This document shows positions 1 through 8,780 of a stretch of DNA of 64,000 nt, one piece after another. Below the pieces are notes generated by a model that was not told the origin of the DNA, did not search any database, and worked only from the letters and a program-made list of their open reading frames with translations. A program made the position numbers and the translations under genes. This stretch comes from Caldisericia bacterium (GTDB taxonomy: Bacteria > Caldisericota > Caldisericia > B22-G15): positions 1 to 64,000 of the forward strand of contig JAOAHY010000006.1 in the NCBI GenBank assembly GCA_026414995.1. The letters run 5' to 3'. Every line of letters starts with the position of its first letter. The stretch's first letter is position 1.

Positions 1-29
1 GTTTCAAAACTTATTGAGTAGGTGAAAGA

Positions 30-179
30 ATGAGAATAATTATATCTCTTGAATGCACTGAATGTAAAAGAAGAAATTATACAACAACAAAAAATAAAAA
101 TAATGATCCTAATAGATTAGAATTAAAAAAGTATTGTCCATGGTGTAAAAAACATACTCTTCATAGGGAGGTGAAATAG
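30..179 (+). CDS. rpmG: Ribosomal protein L33 (bL33)
   Basis: A 49-residue basic protein starting [13 protein letters not shown], with two CxxC pairs (ECTEC and CPWC) that form the zinc ribbon of the C+ type of L33, a component of the 50S subunit near the E site. Length is normal for the family. The ATG is preceded by a GTAGGTGA ribosome-binding site. It is the first gene of the classical rpmG-tRNA-Trp-secE-nusG order. Its TAG stop codon shares two bases with the first two bases of the following tRNA-Trp gene. Confidence 0.95.
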   Translation: MRIIISLECTECKRRNYTTTKNKNNDPNRLELKKYCPWCKKHTLHREVK

Positions 180-253
180 GCCCGTAGCTCAACTGGCAGA
201 GCACCGGTCTCCAAAACCGGTTGTTGGGGGTTCAAGTCCCTCCGGGCCTGCCA
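178..253 (+). tRNA. tRNA-Trp (CCA anticodon)
   Basis: A full cloverleaf can be folded: 7-bp acceptor stem AGGCCCG/CGGGCCT, D arm, anticodon loop CTCCAAA with anticodon CCA, T arm with TTCAAGT loop, discriminator G, and encoded 3' CCA. tRNA-Trp between rpmG and secE is a widely conserved arrangement. The 5' end overlaps the rpmG stop codon, so RNase P processing at position 178 would cut inside that stop codon. Confidence 0.95.
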
Positions 254-261
254 TTTTTATC

Positions 262-471
262 ATGAGTGAGAAAAAAAGTATTATTCAAAGAATTAAAAAT
301 TTTTTAAAAGAAGTAAGGGTTGAATTTATAACAAGAACTACTTGGCCTTCTAGAGATAGGTTGTTAAATTCTTTTGTAACTATTTTGATTTTTATAATAT
401 TCTGGGCTATATTAATTGGAATTTTTGATATAGTATTTGCGGAATTTCTAAGTTTTATTACTTCAATATAG
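262..471 (+). CDS. secE: Preprotein translocase subunit SecE
   Basis: A 69-residue protein with a charged N-terminal amphipathic helix containing the conserved VRVEFITRTTWPSRD segment (residues about 18-33) and one C-terminal transmembrane helix, the minimal bacterial SecE. It is the clamp subunit of the SecYEG channel in the cytoplasmic membrane. It lies 8 nt after tRNA-Trp and 6 nt before nusG, as in most bacteria. Confidence 0.95.
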   Translation: MSEKKSIIQRIKNFLKEVRVEFITRTTWPSRDRLLNSFVTILIFIIFWAILIGIFDIVFAEFLSFITSI

Positions 472-477
472 TTTAAT

Positions 478-1038
478 ATGAAAAAAGAAGATATCGTAGA
501 AGAAAAAGAAAAAAAACAAAAAAGATGGTATATTGTTCATACTTATTCAGGTATGGAAGAAAAGGTTAAAAAAAACCTTGAACAAAGTATTGATGCTCAC
601 AATATGCATGATAGAATATTTAGAGTTGAAGTACCTGTAGATTGGAAAGTTAAGTTAAAAGATGGCAAGAGACAAATTGTTCCTGAAAAGGTTTATCCAG
701 GTTATGTTCTTGTCGAAATGATAATGGATGATGATACATGGTATGTTGTAAGAAATACTCCAGGAGTACTTGGTTTTGTTGGAGGTGGGGGAAAACCAAC
801 CCCACTTACAGAAGATGAAGTTAGAGTTATAATGAATAGAATTGGAATTGAAGAAGCAAAAGCTCAACTGACCTTTTCAATTGGTGATACAGTTAGAGTT
901 ATAGGAGGACCTTTTGACCAAATGATTGGAAAAGTTGAAGAAATTTATGAAGAAAAAGAAAAAGCAAAAGTTAGACTCTCAATATTTGGTAGAGATATAC
1001 CAGTTGAGATTGATTTTATACACTTAGAAAAAATATAA
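478..1038 (+). CDS. nusG: Transcription termination/antitermination factor NusG
   Basis: A 186-residue protein with an N-terminal NGN domain (WYIVHTYSGMEEKVKKNL from about residue 17, then VYPGYVLVEM) that binds the RNA polymerase clamp, and a C-terminal KOW domain (IGDTVRVIGGPFDQMIGKVEEI). The length matches the simple form of NusG without the extra insertion seen in Thermotoga and Aquifex. It is followed after 12 nt, with an AGGAGG site, by rplK. Confidence 0.97.
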   Translation: MKKEDIVEEKEKKQKRWYIVHTYSGMEEKVKKNLEQSIDAHNMHDRIFRVEVPVDWKVKLKDGKRQIVPEKVYPGYVLVEMIMDDDTWYVVRNTPGVLGFVGGGGKPTPLTEDEVRVIMNRIGIEEAKAQLTFSIGDTVRVIGGPFDQMIGKVEEIYEEKEKAKVRLSIFGRDIPVEIDFIHLEKI

Positions 1039-1050
1039 GGAGGTTTATAT

Positions 1051-1476
1051 ATGGCAAAAGAGGTTGAGGCAATAATAAAACTTCAAATACCTGCTGGCAA
1101 AGCAACTCCAGCACCACCAATAGGTCCAGCTCTAGGTCAAAAAGGAATTAATATTATGCAATTTTGTAATGAATTCAATCAGAAAACTAAAGATCAAGAT
1201 GGAATTATTTTACCTGTTATAATAACAGTTTATAAAGATAAAAGTTTTACATTTGAAATTAAAACTCCTCCTGTTTCAGAACTTATAAAAAGAACATTAA
1301 AAATTGAAAAAGGTTCAGGAGAACCAAATAAAAATAAAGTTGGAAGATTAACTAAAAAACAGATTAGAGAAATTGCAGAAAAAAAATTAAAAGATCTGAA
1401 TACAGATGATATTGAAGCAGCAATGAGAATTGTTGAAGGCACAGCAAGAAGTATGGGAGTTGAAGTAGAAAGGTAG
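1051..1476 (+). CDS. rplK: Ribosomal protein L11 (uL11)
   Basis: A 141-residue protein with the L11 N-terminal domain ([20 protein letters not shown]) and the RNA-binding C-terminal domain ending in ARSMGVEVE. It forms the GTPase-associated centre on 23S rRNA, where translation factors act and RelA senses stalling. It is co-transcribed with rplA, with 10 nt between them. Confidence 0.97.
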   Translation: MAKEVEAIIKLQIPAGKATPAPPIGPALGQKGINIMQFCNEFNQKTKDQDGIILPVIITVYKDKSFTFEIKTPPVSELIKRTLKIEKGSGEPNKNKVGRLTKKQIREIAEKKLKDLNTDDIEAAMRIVEGTARSMGVEVER

Positions 1477-1486
1477 GTGATATAGA

Positions 1487-2185
1487 ATGAGTAAGAGATA
1501 TGAGGCGCTTCTTTCAAAAATTGAAAAAGGTAAAACTTATGATCCAAACGAAGCATTTAAACTTATTAAAGAATTAGGAACTGCAAAATTTGATGAAAGT
1601 GTAGAGGTTCATATTAAATTAAATATTGATCCAAAACAAACAGATCAAACTGTTAGAGGTTCTGTTCTTTTACCACATGGTATAGGAAAAACAAAAAGAG
1701 TTCTTGCATTTGTTAGAGGTGATAAGATTAAAGAAGCAGAAGAAGCAGGAGCAGATTATATAGGTGACCAAGAAATAATAGAAAAAGTTTTAAATGGATG
1801 GTTCGAGTTTGATGCAGTTGTGGCAACTCCTGACATGATGCCTGCAATTTCAAAACTTGGAAAAGTTTTAGGACCAAGAGGTTTAATGCCAAATGCAAAA
1901 GCAGGAACTGTAACACAAGATATTGGAAGAGTTATAAAAGAGATTAAAATGGGAAAAATTGAATTTAAAACTGATAAACTTGGAAATATTCATTCTGTAA
2001 TTGGTAAAGTAAGTTTTGAGGAAGATAAACTTAAAGAAAATTTTATTGCTTTAATTGATGCTATATTAAAAGCAAGACCTCCATCTGTGAAGGGCCAATA
2101 TATTAAATCTATTTATATAACTACTACAATGGGCCCTTCTATTAAATTAGATACTCTTAAAGTTTTAAATTTAATTGGAAAGTAA
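1487..2185 (+). CDS. rplA: Ribosomal protein L1 (uL1)
   Basis: A 232-residue L1 with the family hallmark segments (KFDESVEVHIKLNIDPKQTDQ; LGPRGLMPNAKAGT). L1 forms the mobile L1 stalk beside the E site and in many bacteria represses the L11-L1 mRNA. The stop codon is followed directly by the L10 leader, which separates rplKA from rplJL. Confidence 0.97.
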   Translation: MSKRYEALLSKIEKGKTYDPNEAFKLIKELGTAKFDESVEVHIKLNIDPKQTDQTVRGSVLLPHGIGKTKRVLAFVRGDKIKEAEEAGADYIGDQEIIEKVLNGWFEFDAVVATPDMMPAISKLGKVLGPRGLMPNAKAGTVTQDIGRVIKEIKMGKIEFKTDKLGNIHSVIGKVSFEEDKLKENFIALIDAILKARPPSVKGQYIKSIYITTTMGPSIKLDTLKVLNLIGK

Positions 2186-2302
2186 GCCTAAGATAGTGGG
2201 TGCCTTTTGGCTTAATGTTTATCGCCCACCGAGGCAGGGAAAACTAAAAAGATTTTCTTGTCCTTCGGTGGAAGGACTTTTTAATTTTTAGGAGGATAAG
2301 AG
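2186..2302 (+). promoter_or_regulatory. L10 leader with terminator/antiterminator switch
   Basis: The rplA-rplJ gap holds mutually exclusive RNA structures. An upstream stem pairs GTGGGT (2196-2201) with GCCCAC (2224-2229). CCACCGA (2226-2232) can instead pair with TCGGTGG (2265-2271), which would block the terminator stem GTCCTT/AAGGAC (2260-2265 with 2272-2277), itself followed by a T tract. This matches the known L10 leader class: the L10-L12 complex binds the upstream fold and lets the terminator form when L10 is in excess. Structures were worked out by hand. Confidence 0.85.
2260..2285 (+). terminator. Intrinsic attenuator terminator before rplJ
   Basis: Six-base-pair stem GTCCTT/AAGGAC with a 6-nt loop (CGGTGG), followed by TTTTTAA. 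The loop and one arm are shared with the antiterminator pairing of the L10 leader, so this is a conditional terminator. Confidence 0.75.
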
Positions 2303-2824
2303 ATGATAACAAAAGAAAAGAAACTTGAACTCTTAAATGAAATAGAGAAAAAAATTGATGAGACAAAAATTATAGTTTTTACTACTTTTAATGAACTACC
2401 TGTTTCTGAAATTTTACCTTTAAGAAGAGATATAAGATCTAAAAAAGGTGAATTAAAAGTATATAAAAACACTTTACTGAAAAAAGTTTTAGAGAAAAAA
2501 GATATAAAACTTAATGATTCTATTTTTACAGGAACTACAGCAGTTGTATTTGCATATGAAGATCCATTTCAGATATTAAAAAGTGTAAATGAATATTTAA
2601 GAACCCATAGAAAAAATTTCGATATTAAGGGAGGAATTTTTGGGAGAACAATATTATCAAAAGATGACATTAACTCTCTTTCAACTATTTCATCAATTAA
2701 TGAAGTATATGGAAAATTAGTTTATTCACTAAAATCTCCATTGATGAGAATTTCATTAACTCTTAAATCTCCAATAATAAGGCTTATAAATGCCTTAAAT
2801 GAGATAAAAAGTAAAAAAGAATAA
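2303..2824 (+). CDS. rplJ: Ribosomal protein L10 (uL10)
   Basis: A 173-residue L10. The N-terminal rRNA-binding domain is recognisable ([45 protein letters not shown]), and a C-terminal helix serves as the docking site for L12 dimers. A GGAGG site precedes the ATG. With rplL it forms the stalk operon, expected to be autoregulated through the leader immediately upstream. Confidence 0.95.
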   Translation: MITKEKKLELLNEIEKKIDETKIIVFTTFNELPVSEILPLRRDIRSKKGELKVYKNTLLKKVLEKKDIKLNDSIFTGTTAVVFAYEDPFQILKSVNEYLRTHRKNFDIKGGIFGRTILSKDDINSLSTISSINEVYGKLVYSLKSPLMRISLTLKSPIIRLINALNEIKSKKE

Positions 2825-2838
2825 AGGAGGAATTAACA

Positions 2839-3219
2839 ATGACAAAAGAGGAACTTTTAGAAGCAATTGAAAAAATGAGTGTAGTTGAACTTGTTGAATT
2901 TGTTAAAGCACTCGAAGAAAAATTTGGTGTCTCTGGAATGCCTATGGCAGTTCCTATGGCAGGAATGCCTCAAGCGCAGCAACAAGCAGCAGCACAAGAA
3001 GTTGAAAAAACAACATTTGATGTAGTTTTAACTAGTGTAGGTCAAGCAAAAATACAAGTTATTAAAGTTCTAAGAGAAGCATTAAATGTTTCACTAAAAG
3101 AAGCAAATGACCTAGTTTCAACTACACCTCAAGTTATAAAGAAAGGGTTAAGTAAAGAAGAGGCAGAGGATCTTAAAAACAAACTCTCCGCTGTTGGCGC
3201 AACAGTGGAAATTAAATAA
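2839..3219 (+). CDS. rplL: Ribosomal protein L7/L12 (bL12)
   Basis: A 126-residue L7/L12 with the N-terminal dimerisation helices, an alanine/methionine/glutamine-rich hinge (about residues 35-55) and the C-terminal factor-binding domain ([41 protein letters not shown]). It recruits translational GTPases. It is followed by a strong hairpin that probably sets the stoichiometry between ribosomal protein and RNA polymerase genes. Confidence 0.97.
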   Translation: MTKEELLEAIEKMSVVELVEFVKALEEKFGVSGMPMAVPMAGMPQAQQQAAAQEVEKTTFDVVLTSVGQAKIQVIKVLREALNVSLKEANDLVSTTPQVIKKGLSKEEAEDLKNKLSAVGATVEIK

Positions 3220-3221
3220 TT

Positions 3222-3252
3222 TGAACCCCGAAATTTTTCGGGGTTCTTTTAT
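3222..3252 (+). terminator. Intrinsic terminator/attenuator between rplL and rpoB
   Basis: A 10-bp perfect stem (GAACCCCGAA at 3223-3232 with TTCGGGGTTC at 3237-3246) and a 4-nt loop, followed by TTTTATATT. GC-rich for this genome. Because rpoB follows 18 nt later with no clear promoter, it probably acts as a partial terminator that reduces transcription into rpoB, as known for rplL-rpoB in other bacteria. Confidence 0.85.
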
Positions 3253-3269
3253 ATTAAATTGGAGAAATT

Positions 3270-6200
3270 ATGGAGATAAAAGAAGTTATTAACTTCAATA
3301 AATTTATTTTTTCTAATTTTGAAATACCTGATTTATTACAATTTCAAAAAGATTCATTTTATAATTTTATTAATAAAAAAATACCAAAATTACTTGATGA
3401 AATATCACCAGTTGATACACCAAAAGCTATGGTTGAATTTTTTGATCCAAAAGTATTTCCTCCTGAACTTTCAGTTGATGAATGTAAAGAAAGAAAATTA
3501 ACATATGCAGGAACTTTAAAAGCAAAAGTTAGAATAACAAACAAAAGAACAGGAGAAATAAAAGAACAAGATGTTTTTTTGGGAGAGATTCCTTATATAA
3601 CTCCTCACGGATCTTTTGTTTTTAATGGTGCTGAAAGAACAGTTGTATCACAATTGATTAGAGCACCAGGTGTTTATTTCACAAAACCATCATCTGCTCA
3701 TTCAGGAAGAGTTATTTTTGAAGCAAGATTAATACCAGAAAGAGGTACATGGTTTATATTTGAAGTTGAATCTACAAATACTTTAGTTATTAGATTAAAT
3801 AAAGGCTCAAGAAAGCTTTACTTTCCAACTATATTAAGAGTTTTTAAAGAATTGAGCGATGAAGAGATAATGGATCTATTTAGAGAAAAAAGAAAAATAA
3901 AAGTAAATATTTCTGAGCTTGAAAAAAATCTCCCATGTACATTAGCAGAAAATATTTATGACCCAGCTACTGGAGAGATAGTTTATTATGATGGAGAAGA
4001 AGTAACAAAAGAAAAAATTTCTACACTATACGATTTAGGCATAAATAATTTAGAGATTTATAAAGATGTTGTTGATATAATTATTAAAAAAACACTTGAA
4101 AAAGATAATAATAAAACACAAGAAGATGCCATATTAGATATTTATAGAAAATTAAGACCTGGAGAAAGAGTTCTTTTAGAGTCAGCTAAAAATTTAATTT
4201 ATGTAACATTTTTTGATACAAAAAGAAATTATCTTTCTGATGTTGGAAGGCATAAAATAAATCAAAAATTTGGATTAAACCTTAAAGACAATATTGTTAC
4301 ATTTGATGATATAGTCGCAATTATAAAGCATGCAATTAAAATTAAAAATGGATTTGAAAAATTAGATGATATAGACCATCTTGGTAATAGATATGTAAGA
4401 GGAGTAGGTGAATTAATGGAAGTCAACATGAGATATGGACTTTTAAGAATGGTAAAAGTTATGAAAGGTAGAATAAGCACCTACTCTGAAGATATGTTTA
4501 CAGCACAACATCTTGTTAATTCAAAGCCGATTACAGCATCACTACAAAGTTTCTTTGGAACTGGACAACTCTCACAATTTATGGAGCAAACGAATCCTCT
4601 TTCATCTTTAACACATAAAAGAAGACTCTCTTCTATGGGGCCAGGGGGATTAACTCGTGAAACTGCTGGACTTGAAGTAAGAGACATACATTCATCTCAT
4701 TATGGAAGGATTTGCCCGATAGAAACACCAGAAGGTCAAAATATCGGTCTAATCAATTCATTAACAGTTTATGCAAGAATAAACGAGTATGGATTTATAA
4801 CAACTCCATATAGAAAAGTAATAAATGGTAAATTAACAGATGAGATTGTATATCTTGAAGCACTTGAGGAAGAAAATTATTATATTGCACAGGCAAATAC
4901 TCCAGTTAATAAAAAAGGAGAGCTATTAAAGGATAATAAGGGAAATATTTTAAATGATGGTTATGCAACAGGAAGATATAAAGGTGAAGTTATTGAAAAA
5001 ATTCCATTAGAAAAAATTCAATTCATGGAAATTTCACCGCTTCAAGTTTTTTCTGTATCAGCATCATTAATTCCATTTTTAGAACATGATGATGCAAACA
5101 GAGCTCTTATGGGTTGCAATATGCAAAGACAGGCAGTTCCTCTTCTTTTTCCTGAACCACCAATTGTTGGTACTGGAATGGAAAAAATTGTTTCAAGGCA
5201 TGATCCAAGTATTGTTATTTCAGAAATTGATGGAAATGTAAAAGAAGTATCTGGAGATAAAATAGTAATAAAAAATAAAAAAGAAGAAAGGATTTATGAA
5301 TTAAAGAAATTCGCTAGATCCAATCAAGATACATGTATAAATTCAAGACCAATTGTAAAAAAAGGTGATTATGTTAAAAAGGGTGATGTAATAGCCGATG
5401 GTCAAGCAATAAAAGATGGCATTTTATCTTTAGGAAGAAATCTTCTTATAGCTTATCTTCCATGGAGAGGTTATAATTATCAAGATGCTATATTGATTAG
5501 TGAAAGATTAGTAAAGGATGATGTTTATACATCAATCCATATAAAAGAATATATTACTACAGTAAGAGAAACAAAAGCAGGACCAGAAATTTTAACAAAA
5601 GATATACCTAATGTTGATGAATCTGAACTAAGAAATCTCACTGAGGAAGGTATTGTAAGAATAGGAGCAGAAGTTAAACCTGGTGATATTCTTGTAGGTA
5701 AACTTGCTCCAAAAGCTGAAGTAGATACATCTCCAGAATCTAAAATTTGGAGAGCAATGTTTGGTGAAAAAGGAAAAGATGTTGTTGATAATTCTTTAAG
5801 ACTTCCACCTGGTGAATTTGGAACCGTAATTTTAACTAAAGTTTATTCAAAGGAAAAAGGAGATGAACTGCCAGTAGGAATTGAAAAACTTGTTAAAGTC
5901 TTAGTTGCTCAAAAGAGAAAGATAATGGTTGGAGATAAAATGGCTGGAAGACATGGAAACAAAGGAGTTGTAGCTGCAATACTTCCTGAAGAAGATATGC
6001 CTTTTAGAGAAGATGGAACACCAATTGATTTAGTTTTATCACCACTATCTGTTCCATCAAGGATGAATATTGGACAGACACTCGAAACTATGTTAGGATA
6101 TGCTGCATATAAATTAGGATTAAGAGTTGAGATTCCAATTTTTTCATCTCCAACAGAAGAAGAAGTTCAAGAATGGTTAAAGAAAGTTGGTTTAGATATT

Positions 6201-6695
6201 TATAGTAAAGAAACATTATATGATGGATATACTGGTGAACCATTTAAAACAAAAGCCCTTGTTGGATATGCATATATAATGAAACTCAACCATCTTGTTC
6301 TTGATAAAGTTCACGCAAGATCAACAGGAACTTATTCGCTTGTAACTCAACAACCTCTTGGTGGTAAATCTCAATTTGGTGGTCAGAGATTAGGAGAGAT
6401 GGAAGTTTGGGCTCTTGAGGCATATGGTGCAGCGAATTTGCTTCAAGAGATGTTAACTGTAAAATCTGATGATATTGAAGGAAGAAGAAAAGCATATGAA
6501 AGCATAGTTAAAGGTAAAGATATTGAAGAAGTTGGAATACCTGAATCATTTAAAGTTTTAGTAAGAGAACTAAGAGGCTTAGGTATTAATATAAAGACAA
6601 TACCTGATTTTGAAAAGAAAGAAGAAAAAAAAGAAGTTAAATTTTTCCTACCAACCAGGAAAAGAAAAAATAAAAAGAAAGAGGTGAGTCAATGA
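3270..6695 (+). CDS. rpoB: RNA polymerase beta subunit RpoB
   Basis: A 1141-residue beta subunit without the large lineage-specific insertions of proteobacteria. Recognisable segments include the rifampicin-region sequence (FFGTGQLSQFMEQTNPLS then HKRRLSSMGPGGLTRE), the GDKMAGRHGNKGV active-site region with its catalytic lysines, and the C-terminal GGKSQFGGQRLGEMEVWAL clamp anchor. The ATG has a modest GGAG site. The stop codon overlaps the ATGA start of the next gene by 4 nt; that next gene is an EF-G-like GTPase, not rpoC. Confidence 0.98.
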   Translation: MEIKEVINFNKFIFSNFEIPDLLQFQKDSFYNFINKKIPKLLDEISPVDTPKAMVEFFDPKVFPPELSVDECKERKLTYAGTLKAKVRITNKRTGEIKEQDVFLGEIPYITPHGSFVFNGAERTVVSQLIRAPGVYFTKPSSAHSGRVIFEARLIPERGTWFIFEVESTNTLVIRLNKGSRKLYFPTILRVFKELSDEEIMDLFREKRKIKVNISELEKNLPCTLAENIYDPATGEIVYYDGEEVTKEKISTLYDLGINNLEIYKDVVDIIIKKTLEKDNNKTQEDAILDIYRKLRPGERVLLESAKNLIYVTFFDTKRNYLSDVGRHKINQKFGLNLKDNIVTFDDIVAIIKHAIKIKNGFEKLDDIDHLGNRYVRGVGELMEVNMRYGLLRMVKVMKGRISTYSEDMFTAQHLVNSKPITASLQSFFGTGQLSQFMEQTNPLSSLTHKRRLSSMGPGGLTRETAGLEVRDIHSSHYGRICPIETPEGQNIGLINSLTVYARINEYGFITTPYRKVINGKLTDEIVYLEALEEENYYIAQANTPVNKKGELLKDNKGNILNDGYATGRYKGEVIEKIPLEKIQFMEISPLQVFSVSASLIPFLEHDDANRALMGCNMQRQAVPLLFPEPPIVGTGMEKIVSRHDPSIVISEIDGNVKEVSGDKIVIKNKKEERIYELKKFARSNQDTCINSRPIVKKGDYVKKGDVIADGQAIKDGILSLGRNLLIAYLPWRGYNYQDAILISERLVKDDVYTSIHIKEYITTVRETKAGPEILTKDIPNVDESELRNLTEEGIVRIGAEVKPGDILVGKLAPKAEVDTSPESKIWRAMFGEKGKDVVDNSLRLPPGEFGTVILTKVYSKEKGDELPVGIEKLVKVLVAQKRKIMVGDKMAGRHGNKGVVAAILPEEDMPFREDGTPIDLVLSPLSVPSRMNIGQTLETMLGYAAYKLGLRVEIPIFSSPTEEEVQEWLKKVGLDIYSKETLYDGYTGEPFKTKALVGYAYIMKLNHLVLDKVHARSTGTYSLVTQQPLGGKSQFGGQRLGEMEVWALEAYGAANLLQEMLTVKSDDIEGRRKAYESIVKGKDIEEVGIPESFKVLVRELRGLGINIKTIPDFEKKEEKKEVKFFLPTRKRKNKKKEVSQ

Positions 6696-8767
6696 TGGTT
6701 GAAAGATCTAAAATAAGAAATGTTTCATTAGTTGCCCATAGTGGCGCAGGAAAAACTTCTTTAGTTGAATCAATGCTTTATCTTTCAAAATTTATACAAA
6801 AAAAAGGAAGTGTTGACAAAGGGAATACTGTTTCAGATTTTGAACCTGAAGAGATAAAAAGACATATAAGTTTATCAACATCAGTTATTCCTATTAATTG
6901 GAAAGGTTATAAAATAAACATACTAGATACACCTGGTTATGTTGAATTTTTATCAGAAGTTAAAGGTGCGCTACTTGTTTCTGAGGCAAGTCTGATTCTT
7001 GTTGATGCTACTTCCCATGTAGAAGTTGGAACTGAAAGAGTATGGGAATTTGTAAAAGAGGAAAATTTACCAACTGCTTTTGTTGTAAGTAGAATGGATA
7101 GAGAAAATGCTAATTTTAAAGAGGCAGTTGTTAGTATCAAAAAATTTTTTGGTAATGATGCAGTTCCAATTATGATTCCAATAGGTGAAGGTTTAAATTT
7201 TAAAGGATACATTAATATAATTACTCAAAAAGGTAAAATTTTTGATAATGGAACATACAAAGAAATTGAAATACCTCAAGAATTAAAAAATGATTTTGAA
7301 ACATATAAGAATGAATTAATTGAAAAAATTGCTGAAGTTGATGAAGAATTTTTAAATAAATATTTAAGCGAAGGAACTTTACAGGAAAAGGATTTGGTGA
7401 GAGGTCTTCTCTTAGGGGTAAAAAGTAGAACCCTATTTCCAATACTTTTATCATCAAGTATTAATGATATTGGTACTGAAGAAATACTTGACTTTATAAT
7501 TAATGAATTCCCAGAGCCATATCTAAATGAAAAGAGGTTTGGTTTTGATGTTAAAACAAATGAGGCTGTTGTTAGAAATTTTGATGAGAATCTTCCATTT
7601 TCAGGTCTTGTTTTTAAAACAATAATTGACCCATTTGTTGGAAGAATAAATTATATAAAAGTAATAACTGGTAAAATTATTCCTGATTCTAAAGTATATA
7701 ATGTGAATAAAGATCAAGAAGAAAGAGTATCTTCAATAGGATTTATTATAGGTAAAAATCAAGAAAAAGCTCAAGAAATTAGAGCAGGTGATATTGGAAT
7801 TATAACTAAATTAAATGTTACTTCAACAGGAGATACATTAACTCAACCAGGTTTTAATGTAAAATATAATTATTTTGAAATACCATACCCTATTATTTCA
7901 TATGCTGTTGAACCAAAGAGAAAAGAAGATGAAGATAGATTAACATCTGCACTTTTTAAAATGGCAGAGGAAGATCCAACCTTTATTGTAGAGAGAAATG
8001 ATATAACTAAACAGTTAATAATTAGAGGTACTGGAGCAACCCATATTCAGGTTATACTTGAAAGAATTTCAAGAAAATTTGGAGTTGAAGTTAATTTAAA
8101 GAAACCTGAAATCGCTTATAAAGAAACAATAAAAGGAACTGCAAAAGCTGAAGGCAAATACAAAAAACAGACTGGTGGACACGGTCAATATGGGCATTGT
8201 TTTATAGAAATTAATCCTCTTGAAAGAGGAAAAGAGTTTGAATTTGTAGACAAAATATTCGGTGGAGCTATTCCAAAACAATACATACCTGCAGTTGAAA
8301 AAGGTATAAGAGAAACAATGAAAGAGGGAATAATAGCAGGCTATCCAGTAGTTGATGTTCAAGTGATACTATATGATGGTTCATATCACCCAGTAGACTC
8401 CTCTGAACTCGCTTTTAAAATTGCTGCTTCAATGGCTTTCAAAAAAGCTTTTGTTGATGCTAACCCTATTCTTTTAGAACCTATATTAGAAGTTGAAATT
8501 AAAGTTCCTGAAAACTTTTTAGGAGATGTAATATCTGATTTAAACACAAGAAGAGGAAAAATACTGGGCATGGATTCTGATAAAGGAATTTCAATTGTAA
8601 AAGCATTGGTTCCTGAATCAGAAATGTTAACTTATGGATTAGATCTTGCTTCAATAACTCAAGGCAGAGGATATTTTACTGCAAAATTTTATAAATATGA
8701 TGAAGTTCCTCAAAAGTTAGCAGAAGAAATTATAAAGAAAAGGAAAGAAGAGTTAGAAAAACAATAG
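6692..8767 (+). CDS. EF-G-2-type translational GTPase between rpoB and rpoC
   Basis: A 691-residue five-domain EF-G paralogue: G domain (1-about 290), beta barrel, domain III, domain IV containing KYKKQTGGHGQYG, and domain V. It belongs with the EF-G-2/EF-G-like subfamily (Thermus EF-G-2) rather than canonical FusA: P-loop AHSGAGKTS (15-23) instead of AHIDAGKTT, and DTPGY (79-83) with Tyr in place of the catalytic His, which is usual in that subfamily. The guanine-specificity motif NKxD reads SRMD (133-136), which is odd. The family member in Thermus is a ribosome-dependent GTPase of unclear role. It is translationally coupled to rpoB (ATGA overlap) and 13 nt upstream of rpoC. Confidence 0.93.
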   Translation: MMVERSKIRNVSLVAHSGAGKTSLVESMLYLSKFIQKKGSVDKGNTVSDFEPEEIKRHISLSTSVIPINWKGYKINILDTPGYVEFLSEVKGALLVSEASLILVDATSHVEVGTERVWEFVKEENLPTAFVVSRMDRENANFKEAVVSIKKFFGNDAVPIMIPIGEGLNFKGYINIITQKGKIFDNGTYKEIEIPQELKNDFETYKNELIEKIAEVDEEFLNKYLSEGTLQEKDLVRGLLLGVKSRTLFPILLSSSINDIGTEEILDFIINEFPEPYLNEKRFGFDVKTNEAVVRNFDENLPFSGLVFKTIIDPFVGRINYIKVITGKIIPDSKVYNVNKDQEERVSSIGFIIGKNQEKAQEIRAGDIGIITKLNVTSTGDTLTQPGFNVKYNYFEIPYPIISYAVEPKRKEDEDRLTSALFKMAEEDPTFIVERNDITKQLIIRGTGATHIQVILERISRKFGVEVNLKKPEIAYKETIKGTAKAEGKYKKQTGGHGQYGHCFIEINPLERGKEFEFVDKIFGGAIPKQYIPAVEKGIRETMKEGIIAGYPVVDVQVILYDGSYHPVDSSELAFKIAASMAFKKAFVDANPILLEPILEVEIKVPENFLGDVISDLNTRRGKILGMDSDKGISIVKALVPESEMLTYGLDLASITQGRGYFTAKFYKYDEVPQKLAEEIIKKRKEELEKQ

Positions 8768-8780
8768 GAGGTGAATATAT

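Noticed and set aside
6930-6945. Treating the DTPGY (Tyr for catalytic His) of the EF-G-like protein as a novel defect
   Set aside because: Tyr at this place is typical of the EF-G-2 subfamily, so it is a family feature.
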